From Acidimicrobiaceae bacterium (GTDB taxonomy: Bacteria > Actinomycetota > Acidimicrobiia > Acidimicrobiales > Aldehydirespiratoraceae), in assembly GCA_018699415.1 (NCBI GenBank), contig JABIQM010000036.1:31499-95498 (forward strand): 64,000 nucleotides of DNA, read 5' to 3'. Below the pieces are notes generated by a model. It was given only the letters and a program-made list of their open reading frames with translations, made no database searches and was not told the DNA's origin. Positions within the stretch are counted from its first letter, which is position 1. The number at the start of each line of letters is the position of its first letter. Shown in pieces: positions 1 through 8,728 of the stretch. A program made the position numbers and the translations under genes.

Positions 1-135
1 GTGCTCGCGGGGGCGATCACCACAACGATGAACCGTGTCAACCGGCGTCGCCACTGTTCCGGCACTCACTGCGATTCCGATGCGCTTGGCACCAAGATCG
101 AGGCCAAGAGCGCGGGGTAGCCGTGGAGTACTCAC
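1..135 (-). CDS. ruvX: RuvX/YqgF Holliday junction resolvase-like nuclease, 5' part only
   Basis: The gene runs off the left edge; 45 codons are present. The N-terminus contains LGLDLGAKRIGIAVS, the first RNase H-like strand of the YqgF family with its catalytic Asp. The family is linked to 16S rRNA 5'-end processing and, less certainly, to Holliday junction cleavage. The GTG start overlaps the alaS stop (GTGA), so the two are translationally coupled, and alaS-ruvX order is common in actinobacteria. The C-terminal catalytic residues lie outside the window, so activity cannot be judged. Confidence 0.9.
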   Translation of the reverse strand, partial: MSTPRLPRALGLDLGAKRIGIAVSAGTVATPVDTVHRCGDRPREH

Positions 136-2696
136 CCCAGCCCGGCAGCAGCGCGGGCTTGGTCAAGCGCGTCGTCAAGCTTTTCGAGGTGCTTGCCTCC
201 CGCTACGGCCAGATCGGCACTCGGCTTGCCTCCACCACCGACAGTTTTCTTTGCGTCTTCGATGAGCGCGCCGGCGTTGAGTGCACTTTCGGGTGTGACG
301 GCGGCAACAAGGCCAACGCCACCCACATCAAAACCGGCGCCCAAGACTACAGCGTGCACATCTGGCTGGTCTCGGACCGATACCGCAAGGTCACGCAGGC
401 CGTCACGTTCCACACCTTCGACACGAGCGACGACAACACCATCGATTGCCTGGCTAGCCAAGGTAGGTGCTTGGCCGACCGCCATTTGCTGCTTGAGTCG
501 GGCCAGTTCGGAGCGCAACTCTTTCTGCTCAGTCTGGAGCCGCTGCACGCCGTGGAGCAAGTCATCGGTGGAAACGTTGAGTTCCCCGGCCGCAGCATTG
601 GCGGTGGCCACGGTGTCTCGTAGCAACTCGACTGTGGCCATGCCAGTGAGCGCTTCGACACGACGGATATTCGAGCCGATCGAACCCTCCGACACAATGC
701 GGAACAGACCAATATCGCCCAATGCTTTCACGTGGGTTCCGCCGCAGAGTTCGACAGAGTTCGAGCCAGCCTCAAGTACGCGAACCGTATCGCCGTACTT
801 GTCACCGAAGAACGCTATGGCGCCGAGATGCTCGGCCTGATCCATCGTGGTCTCGAAATGACGACAGCTCAGGTTCTCGAGCACCTCGCCATTGACCAGA
901 TCTTCGATCTCAACGGCCTGCTCGGTCGTAAGACCTTCGTAGTGACTGAAGTCGAAACGAAGGCGATCCGGGCCGACATAGGACCCCTGCTGCTTGACGT
1001 GGTCACCCAACACCCGGCGCAGCGCCCAGTGCAAAATATGGGTGGCCGTATGATTGCGACGGATGGCGGATCGGCGGTTGTTGTCGATCACCGCCGTGGC
1101 CCTTTGACCAACCTCAAGAGACCCCGAGCTAACTTCGATGTCGTGGATGTGGAGTCCCGGAACGCCGTAGCGGGTGTCTGTAACTACAACTTCCCCTGTC
1201 GAGGTCGTGATGATGCCTGTATCACCAACCTGACCACCGGACTCGGCGTAGAACGGTGTGCGATCGAGCACAACAATGGCGTCGTCGCGATAGAGAACCG
1301 TCGTCTCAGAGGAGATCTCAGCGCGGCCGGTGAAGTCGGTTTCACCGTGCTTCTCGAGGATTCCCGAGAGATGCGAGGTCTCCAGACCACCACCGACCTT
1401 CCGGGCATCCTTAGCGCGGCGCTGTTGCTCGGCCATCGCGGCTCGGAAGGCCTCAACGTCGACCACCACGCCGCGTTCTTCGGTGATTTCCTGCGTCACT
1501 TCGAGTGGGAAACCGTACGTGTCGTGGAGGAGGAAAGCGGTGTCGCCATCAAGGGGCGCTCCCTCGGCAAGAGAGGCGAGCTTCCCGTCGAGAATCGTCG
1601 AACCGGTACGGAGGGTCTCACGGAAGCGAACTTCTTCGCGATCGATGACATCACGAATGAACTCGTGGTTCTTTACCAGATCGGGATAGTCGGGGCCCAT
1701 GACCTCGACTACAGCGTCGACCATTCCGCCCATGACTGCGGTTTCGACGCCGAGGAGGTATGCGTGGCGAACTGCGCGGCGCAAGATGCGGCGCAGCACA
1801 TAACCTCGGGCTTCGTTGGACGGGAACACACCGTCGCTCACGAGCATCGACGTCGAACGGGCATGGTCAGCCAAGATCCGCAGCGATACGAGTCGCTCGA
1901 ACTCAGCAGTAGCCGGATCGACCCCGGTCAGCTTCGCGGCGGCAGCCTGGAGGGCGCTCAGTTCGTCGGTGTCCCACACGGAGTCGACACCCTGAAGAAC
2001 CGACACGGTCCGCTCAAGGCCCATACCGGTGTCGATGGACGGCTTGGGCAGCGGAGTCTGTGTCCCGTCCGCAGCCTGATCGAACTGCATGAACACGAGA
2101 TTCCATATCTCAATGAAACGGTCCTCGTCGCCGTGCTCGGGACCACCATCGGCGCCGAACTCTGGGCCTTTGTCCCAGAAAATCTCCGAGCATGGTCCGC
2201 ACGGACCGGTGTCGCCCATGCGCCAGTAGTTGTCCTCGCCCAATCGCTGGATACGTCCAGCGGGCACACCAACTTCATCACGCCAAATCGCCTCAGCCTC
2301 ATCATCGCTGTGATGAACCGTGACCCACAGGCGCTCGGGATCAAGAGCGAGCACCTCGGTGACGAACTCCCAAGCCCACGCGCAGGCTTCGGACTTGAAG
2401 TAGTCCCCAAAGCTGAAATTGCCCATCATCTCGAAGAACGTGAGGTGACGGCGGGGGCGGCCGATCTCATCGAGGTCGTTGTGCTTGCCACCGGCCCGAA
2501 CGCACTTCTGGATCGTGACCGCGCGGGGGTACGGCGCAGCTTCCTCGCCGGTGAAGTACGTCTTGAAAGGCACCATGCCTGCCACGGTGAAGAGCAAGGT
2601 CGGGTCGTGAGGGATCAGGCTCGACGATGGCTGATGGCTGTGGGCGCGCTCAATAAAGAAGTCAGTAAACGCCTGGCGTACTTCGTTAGCCTTCAT
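132..2696 (-). CDS. alaS: Alanyl-tRNA synthetase
   Basis: Charges tRNA-Ala in the cytoplasm. The class II catalytic core is N-terminal (FTVAGMVPFKTYF; MMGNFSFGDYFK). An editing domain follows with HTATHILH and CGGTHV, which supply the zinc and editing residues. The C-terminal DHHA1-type oligomerisation domain ends in a Gly-rich GGGGKPSADLA-type motif. The length of about 854 residues is normal. I prefer the ATG at 2696. An upstream in-frame TTG at 2705 would add three residues, but the GGTAGG-like ribosome binding site is too close to it. Co-directional with the two small envelope genes upstream and coupled to ruvX downstream. Confidence 0.97.
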   Translation of the reverse strand: MKANEVRQAFTDFFIERAHSHQPSSSLIPHDPTLLFTVAGMVPFKTYFTGEEAAPYPRAVTIQKCVRAGGKHNDLDEIGRPRRHLTFFEMMGNFSFGDYFKSEACAWAWEFVTEVLALDPERLWVTVHHSDDEAEAIWRDEVGVPAGRIQRLGEDNYWRMGDTGPCGPCSEIFWDKGPEFGADGGPEHGDEDRFIEIWNLVFMQFDQAADGTQTPLPKPSIDTGMGLERTVSVLQGVDSVWDTDELSALQAAAAKLTGVDPATAEFERLVSLRILADHARSTSMLVSDGVFPSNEARGYVLRRILRRAVRHAYLLGVETAVMGGMVDAVVEVMGPDYPDLVKNHEFIRDVIDREEVRFRETLRTGSTILDGKLASLAEGAPLDGDTAFLLHDTYGFPLEVTQEITEERGVVVDVEAFRAAMAEQQRRAKDARKVGGGLETSHLSGILEKHGETDFTGRAEISSETTVLYRDDAIVVLDRTPFYAESGGQVGDTGIITTSTGEVVVTDTRYGVPGLHIHDIEVSSGSLEVGQRATAVIDNNRRSAIRRNHTATHILHWALRRVLGDHVKQQGSYVGPDRLRFDFSHYEGLTTEQAVEIEDLVNGEVLENLSCRHFETTMDQAEHLGAIAFFGDKYGDTVRVLEAGSNSVELCGGTHVKALGDIGLFRIVSEGSIGSNIRRVEALTGMATVELLRDTVATANAAAGELNVSTDDLLHGVQRLQTEQKELRSELARLKQQMAVGQAPTLASQAIDGVVVARVEGVERDGLRDLAVSVRDQPDVHAVVLGAGFDVGGVGLVAAVTPESALNAGALIEDAKKTVGGGGKPSADLAVAGGKHLEKLDDALDQARAAAGLG

Positions 2697-2744
2697 GTGG
2701 GTCAAGCCTACCGGCGCGCCGAACGCTCACTGGCGAGTTTCCAC

Positions 2745-3095
2745 TCAGTGCAGGGGTCGAAAACCCCGGCCTTCTTCGGCATCGGGTCGCAGATTGCGAG
2801 CCGAGCCGCTGTGCATGCTGTCATCGGCATCGAACTCGACAAGAAGATCAGCGCGTTCTCGCTGCATAGCTCCCACGCCTTCATGGGCCGCGTCTCGAAG
2901 ATCGATTACAACTTCACGAGCTCGGTCAATAGTGTCTTTGGCGCGTTGGACCGTGGCCTTACTCTTGGCTGAGACATCGGCCCGCATGTGCTCGGGGGCG
3001 ACGCGCTGAACCGCTCGTCGCATGCGCTTCTGCATGTAGAAGGAGGTGCTAAGGCCCAGCGAATAGCCCACGCCGGTCCAGATAACACGCCTCAC
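2745..3095 (-). CDS. Small hypothetical envelope protein
   Basis: A 116-residue protein of unknown function. The GTG start is well supported by a perfect AGGAGG five bases upstream. The N-terminus has a short apolar stretch (VIWTGVGYSLGLSTSFYM), followed by a long charged helical part rich in Arg, Lys, Ala and Glu that may be coiled coil. It lies 16 bases after the DUF948 gene and 48 bases before alaS. From memory, small genes of this type sit in the same place in other actinobacteria. A membrane-associated partner of the DUF948 protein is a guess. Confidence 0.75.
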   Translation of the reverse strand: MRRVIWTGVGYSLGLSTSFYMQKRMRRAVQRVAPEHMRADVSAKSKATVQRAKDTIDRAREVVIDLRDAAHEGVGAMQRERADLLVEFDADDSMHSGSARNLRPDAEEGRGFRPLH

Positions 3096-3111
3096 TGGGT
3101 CCTCCTAAGAT

Positions 3112-3504
3112 TCATTTTCGTCTCCCGCGTACCTCGATGGCGGTGCGGCGACGCGGTGTCCGCAAGGCTCGCCTGGCACGTCCTGCACCTTTCACGAACG
3201 ACAGAGTTTTGATCAACGGCGGCGCCATCGCCTTATACGTCAAGCGTGACGCCACATCGACCGTGGCGGTGATCCGTTCTGCTCGCCCAATCACGTCGTC
3301 GACTCGATCGAGTTCCTCGTTGGCCTTGTTGACCGTGGTGCGGAGATCATCGACCATCGGAAGCGTGTTTGATCGCAACTCGTCGACCGTGATTCGCAAC
3401 TCGCGAAGCGTGCGGACGAGAGCTTGAATGGCGATCACTAAAACAGCAACCGCAACAAGACACACGATCGTGACGATCACAGCAGCAAGGTCGACGGCAG
3501 ACAT
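3112..3504 (-). CDS. DUF948 domain membrane protein
   Basis: A 130-residue protein with one N-terminal membrane helix (about residues 8-30, LAAVIVTIVCLVAVAVLVIAI). A heptad-patterned helical region follows (LRELRITVDELRSNTLPMVD), then a basic C-terminus rich in Arg. This is the layout of the DUF948 family of Gram-positive bacteria, whose role is unknown. It sits upstream of the small envelope gene and alaS in one direction. I infer a membrane-anchored coiled-coil protein facing the cytoplasm; no catalytic motif is visible. Confidence 0.82.
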   Translation of the reverse strand: MSAVDLAAVIVTIVCLVAVAVLVIAIQALVRTLRELRITVDELRSNTLPMVDDLRTTVNKANEELDRVDDVIGRAERITATVDVASRLTYKAMAPPLIKTLSFVKGAGRARRALRTPRRRTAIEVRGRRK

Positions 3505-3595
3505 CTCGGCCTAGTCAAGCACGCGTCGCCACCGGTACCCCGAAATTGTTGATGATTCCTGCTGATTGAGATGGGCCATCATCAATAATTTCGCG

Positions 3596-4882
3596 CTACG
3601 GGAAAGGCCAGCGGTCGCGGATTCGAGACTCGAAGCCGTGCGGGGACGGGTCGTAGAAGACCTGACCAGCGACCTCTTCTGGGAGATAGTCCTGCTCGGT
3701 CCAGCCGCGTTCGTCGTCGTGCGGGTACTTGTAGCCGTCCCCGTGACCGAGGGATGCCGCACCCTTGTAGTGAGCGTCACGGAGATGGACTGGCACCTCG
3801 CCAGCCCCTGCCTCGCGAGCCGCCGCTCTCGCGGCAAAGATCGCTTCGGTAACCCGGTTGGACTTGGGGGCAGTTGCCAGATGGATCACGGCTTGAGCGA
3901 GATTGAGCTGTGCCTCGGGGAGTCCCACGAACTCCACAGCACGTGCCGCTGCTTCAGCGATGAGAAGAGACTGCGGATCGGCCATGCCTACGTCCTCCGA
4001 AGCGAGAATCACAAGGCGACGAGCGATGAACCGAGCATCCTCCCCCGCCTCCAGCATTCTGGCCAACCAGTAGAGGCCGGCGTTCGGGTCCGATCCCCGG
4101 ATGCTCTTGATGAAGGCGCTTATGACGTCGTAGTGACCGTCCCGCCCGTAACGAACGGCTTTGGCGTCGACCGCTGACTCCGCATCGGCGAGCGTGATGT
4201 GGATCGGGCGACCACGACCTGAGGCCAGAGCGACCGCCACCTCAGTACTCGTCAGCGCGTGACGGCCATCGCCTCCTGCACGGCCCGCAAGATGGGCGAT
4301 CGCATCCGCATCAGCTGAAGCGCCCTCGATCTCGAGTCCCCGCCGAACGAGTTCGGCGACGTCTACATCGTCCAACGCGTGGAGTCGAAAGAGCGTTGAC
4401 CGAGACATGAGTGGCGGGTTGACCTCAAAGTGAGGGTTTTCCGTGGTGGCACCAATCAGCACAATCAGTCCTTCCTCCACTGCAGGAAGGAGAGTGTCCT
4501 GCTGCGCCTTGTTGAATCGATGAACCTCGTCAAGGAAGAGGATCGTGCCGGTTCCGCGCTCACCGAGGCGCTGGCGTGAGCTGGCGATTATCTCCCGCAC
4601 ATCCTTCACCGACGCGGTCACTGCCGAAAGCTCTTCGAAGACCTTCTCGGTCGTATGAGCGACAAGCCGGGCCAGAGAGGTTTTGCCGGTACCTGGCGGG
4701 CCCCAAAAGATCACCGACGACAAGCGGTCCGATTCGATCAACGAACGCAACGGCTGGCCAGGGGCGAGCAGGTGGCGTTGACCCACAACATCGTCCAAAT
4801 TTCGGGGCCGCAACCGGGCAGCTAGCGGTGAGCGAGTTTGCAGCCGTTGTTCGGCGGCAGCAGTGAACAAGTCGTCGGCCAC
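3596..4882 (-). CDS. rarA: Replication-associated recombination protein A (RarA/MgsA), AAA+ ATPase
   Basis: A DNA-dependent ATPase acting at stalled replication forks. The 428 residues have the family layout: Walker A GPPGTGKTSLARL near residue 60, Walker B ILFLDEVHRFNKAQQD, sensor 1 GATTENPHFEVN, then the lid and the C-terminal tetramerisation domain (GSDPNAGLYWLARMLEAGED; KYPHDDERGW). The start is GTG (VADDLF). It is collinear with the rarA-alaS order of mycobacteria. A plus-strand gene begins 58 bases away in the opposite direction, so the two share a promoter region. Confidence 0.96.
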   Translation of the reverse strand: MADDLFTAAAEQRLQTRSPLAARLRPRNLDDVVGQRHLLAPGQPLRSLIESDRLSSVIFWGPPGTGKTSLARLVAHTTEKVFEELSAVTASVKDVREIIASSRQRLGERGTGTILFLDEVHRFNKAQQDTLLPAVEEGLIVLIGATTENPHFEVNPPLMSRSTLFRLHALDDVDVAELVRRGLEIEGASADADAIAHLAGRAGGDGRHALTSTEVAVALASGRGRPIHITLADAESAVDAKAVRYGRDGHYDVISAFIKSIRGSDPNAGLYWLARMLEAGEDARFIARRLVILASEDVGMADPQSLLIAEAAARAVEFVGLPEAQLNLAQAVIHLATAPKSNRVTEAIFAARAAAREAGAGEVPVHLRDAHYKGAASLGHGDGYKYPHDDERGWTEQDYLPEEVAGQVFYDPSPHGFESRIRDRWPFP

Positions 4883-4940
4883 GGCCGGACCTTAACCCTG
4901 TTCCCTTAGCTTGCGGGTCTCTCGTGCCGATAGGACCAAG

Positions 4941-5507
4941 GTGCGAGATCTCTTTGCTATTTTCTTCTGGTGTTGGTGTGCAACCTCGATCGTGGTCCTC
5001 CTCCGGCGGGTGATCACGAGAGGCACGCTGAAGTCGTCCTCTCGTGCGACGACGGAGATCGACCCCAAGGAGTCGTTTGAAGCCAAACTGCTGCGGGGTC
5101 CCGACTCAGCGACATCGGTGGAGGAAGGGCCCAGCGAACTAGATCACGATGCTCCCGTTGCTCAGCCTCTCACCGGCCGCCTGACAACGCTCGCCGAAGC
5201 GCTCGAAGGGATTGCCCTCCCGAATGGGCTTATGCCTGTCATCAGCGATCGAGTCGATCCACGCAACATGTTGTTCTCAAGCTCCGAGAATCCTTCCGAG
5301 ACAATCGCGCGCGGACTCACCGCCGAGGTTGAACGACTCGGGTTTTCTGTCGAGACCGTTGATGACGAGACGGTTCACGCCATCAAGGAAGACGCGGAGC
5401 TTCAGATTCGAATCCACCGCGATCTGGAGCGGGCACGAATGTGCGTCGGCTCTGGCCTTGTGGCGCTGCCAGAGTCCTCAGTCATTGTGCAGATGCGCCT
5501 TCGTTAA
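4941..5507 (+). CDS. Hypothetical membrane-anchored protein
   Basis: About 188 residues; I do not recognise the family. The GTG at 4941 has AGGA five bases upstream and is preferred over an in-frame TTG at 4911. The N-terminus has one probable membrane helix (LFAIFFWCWCATSIVVLL), then a basic stop-transfer stretch, an acidic Ser-rich linker and a C-terminal globular part of about 100 residues (PVISDRVDPRNMLFSS; VERLGFSVETVDDETV). A strong hairpin terminator follows the stop directly, which supports a real plus-strand gene over the 64-codon reading frame on the other strand. It is isolated between rarA and aspS. Confidence 0.7.
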   Translation: MRDLFAIFFWCWCATSIVVLLRRVITRGTLKSSSRATTEIDPKESFEAKLLRGPDSATSVEEGPSELDHDAPVAQPLTGRLTTLAEALEGIALPNGLMPVISDRVDPRNMLFSSSENPSETIARGLTAEVERLGFSVETVDDETVHAIKEDAELQIRIHRDLERARMCVGSGLVALPESSVIVQMRLR

Positions 5508-5536
5508 GGCGCACCAACTGGTGAATCGCCTTTTTT
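5506..5536 (+). terminator. Rho-independent terminator
   Basis: The stem AAGGCG...CGCCTT encloses a second stem CACCA/TGGTG and is followed by six T. It begins inside the stop codon of the plus-strand gene, and its T-run touches the stop codon of the convergent aspS. It probably serves the plus-strand gene. Confidence 0.85.
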
Positions 5537-7292
5537 AGGTCCTCGGAGGAAGAACTCCGAGGCCAAGTTCTGCCAGATGCGCGGCGTCGATTGCCGACGG
5601 AGCGTTGGTCAGCGGATCGCTACCGGACTGCGTCTTCGGGAAGGCGATGACCTCACGAATGTTGGTCTCGCCGACCAGCAGCGCAGTGATGCGGTCGATG
5701 CCAAACGCGAACCCTCCGTGGGGAGGGGCGCCGAAGCGGAAGGCGTCAAGCAGGAAGCCGAATTTGGCGTTGCGCTCCTCTTCACCGATCCCCAGTAGCT
5801 CAAAGATTCTGTTCTGAATGTCTGGTCGGTTAATTCGGATCGAACCGGAGCCGAGTTCCCAACCGTTGAGAACGAGGTCGTAGGCCTGGGACCGCACGTC
5901 GAGCAGAGCGTCTCCTCCTTCGTCGAGGAGGGCCCAGTCGTCTTCATGGGGCATGGTGAACGGGTGGTGGGATGGCACCGGCTTGCCGTTCTCGTTGATT
6001 GACTCAAAGAGTGGGAAATCCACGACCCACACGAAGTTGAGGCCGCCCTCGTTGACGGGTGGACGACCGAGTTCGAGACGAAGCAGGCCGAGGACGTGTC
6101 GAACGAGACGACGCTCGTCAGCGACCAGGAACACCATGTCACCGGGTTGTGCCTTGAGCGCAGCAACGACCTGGCTTGACTCGTCGTTCGACAGGAACTT
6201 CGCGACACCAGCATCGAGTGTTGGTCCCGATTCACCGTCGATGACCTTCATCCAGGCGAGGCCCTTGGCCCCCCAGCGCTGGCAGGTTTCGACAAGGGCA
6301 TCGATCTGATTGCGGGACAGCGCTTCCATTCCGCCTTCCATGCAAATGCCCTTGATGCACGGAGCCTGAAACACGCGGGCTTCGGTGCCCTCGAAGATGG
6401 CGGTCAGCTCGACGAGCTCCATGCCGAAGCGGGTGTCGGGCTTGTCGCTACCAAATCGCTCTTGCGCCTCAAGCCAGGTGATGCGGGGGAACTCGGTGGG
6501 GCGCTCACCTGTCACGGCTTCGGTCGTAGAGGCGACGGTATGAGAGATCACGGCGAAGACGTCTTCTTGGTCGACGAAACTCATCTCGGCGTCGAGTTGC
6601 ATGAACTCGAACTGACGGTCGGCGCGAAGGTCCTCATCTCGGAGACAACGAGCGATCTGGTAGTAGCGATCGATGCCACCCACCATGCACAACTGCTTGA
6701 AGAGCTGGGGTGACTGGGGCAGGGCGTAGAACGCACCCGGGTCCTTACGCGAGGGCACGACAAAGTCGCGGGCACCCTCAGGCGTCGACGCGATCAACAT
6801 GGGCGTCTCAATCTCGACGAAGCCTTGGTCTTCCATCCCACGCCGAATAGCGCTGTTGACGATGGAGCGCGTCCGTAGGTTGGTCTGCATGCGGTTTTTT
6901 CGCAGATCGACATAGCGATGACGCAGACGGATTGTCTCATCAACGTCGGTGCGTTCGTCGAGTGGGAATGGCGGTGGCTCTGCCATAGCCAGAATTTCGA
7001 TGTCGGAGATCTCGATCTCGATCTCACCGGTCGGGAGTCCCATATTGGCGGTATCGGCAGGGCGCAGGCGAACTTCGCCAGTCATCTTGGTGACATACTC
7101 GCTGCGAAGGTCATGGCTGCGGTTGACCACGCACTGGACGATGCCCGTGCGGTCACGCAAGTCGATGAAGGCGAGATTTTCGCCATGCTCGCGGCGGGTA
7201 GCAACCCAACCGCAAACGCTGACGGTGCGACCGGCGTCGGCAGCGGTGAGTTGGCCGCACATGTCGGTGCGCATGGAGGTGGTGAGATCCAT
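5535..7292 (-). CDS. aspS: Aspartyl-tRNA synthetase, bacterial type
   Basis: Charges tRNA-Asp (and possibly tRNA-Asn if non-discriminating, which cannot be told here). Domains in order: N-terminal OB-fold anticodon-binding domain (VCGWVATRREHGENLAFIDL), class II core (FVEIETPMLIASTPEGARDF; QSPQLFKQLCMVGG), the bacterial GAD insertion near the middle, and class II motif 3 (GGFAFGIDRITALL). The length of 585 is normal. The ATG start has AGGA six bases upstream. hisS lies 45 bases upstream on the same strand, and the pair is adjacent in many bacteria. Confidence 0.97.
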   Translation of the reverse strand: MDLTTSMRTDMCGQLTAADAGRTVSVCGWVATRREHGENLAFIDLRDRTGIVQCVVNRSHDLRSEYVTKMTGEVRLRPADTANMGLPTGEIEIEISDIEILAMAEPPPFPLDERTDVDETIRLRHRYVDLRKNRMQTNLRTRSIVNSAIRRGMEDQGFVEIETPMLIASTPEGARDFVVPSRKDPGAFYALPQSPQLFKQLCMVGGIDRYYQIARCLRDEDLRADRQFEFMQLDAEMSFVDQEDVFAVISHTVASTTEAVTGERPTEFPRITWLEAQERFGSDKPDTRFGMELVELTAIFEGTEARVFQAPCIKGICMEGGMEALSRNQIDALVETCQRWGAKGLAWMKVIDGESGPTLDAGVAKFLSNDESSQVVAALKAQPGDMVFLVADERRLVRHVLGLLRLELGRPPVNEGGLNFVWVVDFPLFESINENGKPVPSHHPFTMPHEDDWALLDEGGDALLDVRSQAYDLVLNGWELGSGSIRINRPDIQNRIFELLGIGEEERNAKFGFLLDAFRFGAPPHGGFAFGIDRITALLVGETNIREVIAFPKTQSGSDPLTNAPSAIDAAHLAELGLGVLPPRT

Positions 7293-7337
7293 CGTGATTC
7301 CTGATTCCTGGGGAGAGTTCGTTTGGGGGTATTGCGG

Positions 7338-8606
7338 CTAGATCGCGAGTAGTTGGTTGACTTCATACACGAGCGTGTCGAGCGCAACGCGGTGCTGGCC
7401 GGTATCGCCACGCAAATCGCGGAGCGTGACTTCACCAGCGGCGACTTCATCCTCACCGATGATGGCAGCGAAGGGTGCACCAGACCGATCGGCGACCTTC
7501 ATCTGAGCCTTCATGGAGCGGCCGCCATAGCTACGATCGGCACCGATACCGGCATCACGTAGTTCGTTGCAAACGCCGAGGGCGTGGCTTCCGCCGGTGA
7601 CGTCAACCACGAACACGCTCACGGTGGAGGATGGCATGGGGAAGACGTCTTCCGCATCGCAGGCCAACAAGATCCGATCGACGCCGAGCGCGAAACCGAT
7701 GCCGGGAGTGGCGGGACCGCCAAGGTTCTCGACAAGTCCGTCATAGCGGCCCCCACCACCGACTGCGTTTTGGGCAGTGGCAAGCGCGTCAGCGGCGAAC
7801 TCGAAGGTGGTGCGGGTGTAGTAGTCGAGCCCGCGCACGAGTCTCGGCGAAATCCCATACGGGATCCCAAGCGCATCGAGTCCGGAGCGCACCGCAGCGA
7901 AATGTTCAGCGGTGTCATCGCTCAGATAGTCGACCATCAGGGGTGCCGCATCGATGACGGCTTGGTCTTCAGGTCGCTTCGAGTCGAGCACACGAAGCGG
8001 GTTGCGCTCAAGCGTGACCCGGCTCTGATCACTCAGGTTCGCGGCGCTGGATTCGAGATAGCCGCGTAAGGCATCTATGTACGCGGGACGGCACGACGAG
8101 TCGCCGAGGCTGTTGAGGAGCAGGCTGACCTGTCGAAGACCGAGACTCTCGTAGAACCGCCAGGCCAACGCGATCACATCGACGTCCGCTTGCGGGTCAT
8201 CGGTGCCAAGAGTCTCGACTCCAACTTGAGAGAACTGCCGATAGCGGCCGGCCTGAGGCTGCTCGTAGCGGAACTGTGGGCCCTCGTACCAGACCTTCCA
8301 CGGCGGAACCGGCCGGTGCTCGGCGTAGGCGCGGCAAACGCTGGCAGTCAGTTCTGGGCGCAACGCAAGGTGCTGCGGTGGGTCGCCCTTGTCGAAGAAG
8401 TCGAACATTTCCTTCGTGACCACGTCAGTGGATTCGCCAAGCCGCTTGAAGACGCCGATGTCTTCAAAGATCGGCGACATAACCTCGCCGAAACCACCGA
8501 GTCCGGCCTGAGCAGCGAACGCGTCGATCAGGGCGCGACGGCGCCCAGACTCCGGTGGGAGGATGTCGCTCGTGCCCTTGGGGGCCTTGAATGTCGGCTC
8601 AGCCAC
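7338..8606 (-). CDS. hisS: Histidyl-tRNA synthetase
   Basis: A class II synthetase charging tRNA-His. It shows the FKAPKGTSDILPPES N-terminus, ALRPELTASVCRAY (motif 2 region), FRYEQPQAGRYRQFSQ, the histidine A motif LVRGLDYYTRTTFEF, and motif 3 GIGFALGVDRIL, followed by the anticodon-binding domain. I take the GTG at 8606 (VAEPTFKAP), giving about 422 residues. The frame stays open to a GTG at 8660, but that would add residues unlike the family and run into the palindromic element upstream. No clear ribosome binding site was seen. Confidence 0.95.
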   Translation of the reverse strand: MAEPTFKAPKGTSDILPPESGRRRALIDAFAAQAGLGGFGEVMSPIFEDIGVFKRLGESTDVVTKEMFDFFDKGDPPQHLALRPELTASVCRAYAEHRPVPPWKVWYEGPQFRYEQPQAGRYRQFSQVGVETLGTDDPQADVDVIALAWRFYESLGLRQVSLLLNSLGDSSCRPAYIDALRGYLESSAANLSDQSRVTLERNPLRVLDSKRPEDQAVIDAAPLMVDYLSDDTAEHFAAVRSGLDALGIPYGISPRLVRGLDYYTRTTFEFAADALATAQNAVGGGGRYDGLVENLGGPATPGIGFALGVDRILLACDAEDVFPMPSSTVSVFVVDVTGGSHALGVCNELRDAGIGADRSYGGRSMKAQMKVADRSGAPFAAIIGEDEVAAGEVTLRDLRGDTGQHRVALDTLVYEVNQLLAI

Positions 8607-8653
8607 AACTGTCAAGGCTACCGCTCTCGATTGGTCCCGAAGGCGGATTTGAT

Positions 8654-8688
8654 AAAGCACGTCTGGGGACAGACCCTATTCGTGCTTT
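8654..8688. repeat. REP-like palindromic element, copy 1
   Basis: Perfect 8-base arms AAAGCACG/CGTGCTTT enclose a core that reads GGGTCTGTCCCC on the minus strand, itself partly palindromic. It lies in the relA-hisS gap. A second copy with the same core and related arms is at 22742-22776. Short dispersed palindromes of this kind are usually non-coding and are sometimes moved by REP-associated transposases; none is encoded here. Confidence 0.7.
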
Positions 8689-8728
8689 GCTCGCCACTGG
8701 TGCACACCGGAGACTGCCCCCATGTGAG

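Noticed and set aside
732-2972. A 746-codon plus-strand frame across alaS
   Set aside because: It is the antisense shadow of alaS, has no recognisable domain and opposes a fully conserved gene.
4892-5086. A 64-codon minus-strand frame upstream of rarA
   Set aside because: It overlaps the better supported plus-strand gene, which has a ribosome binding site and terminator.
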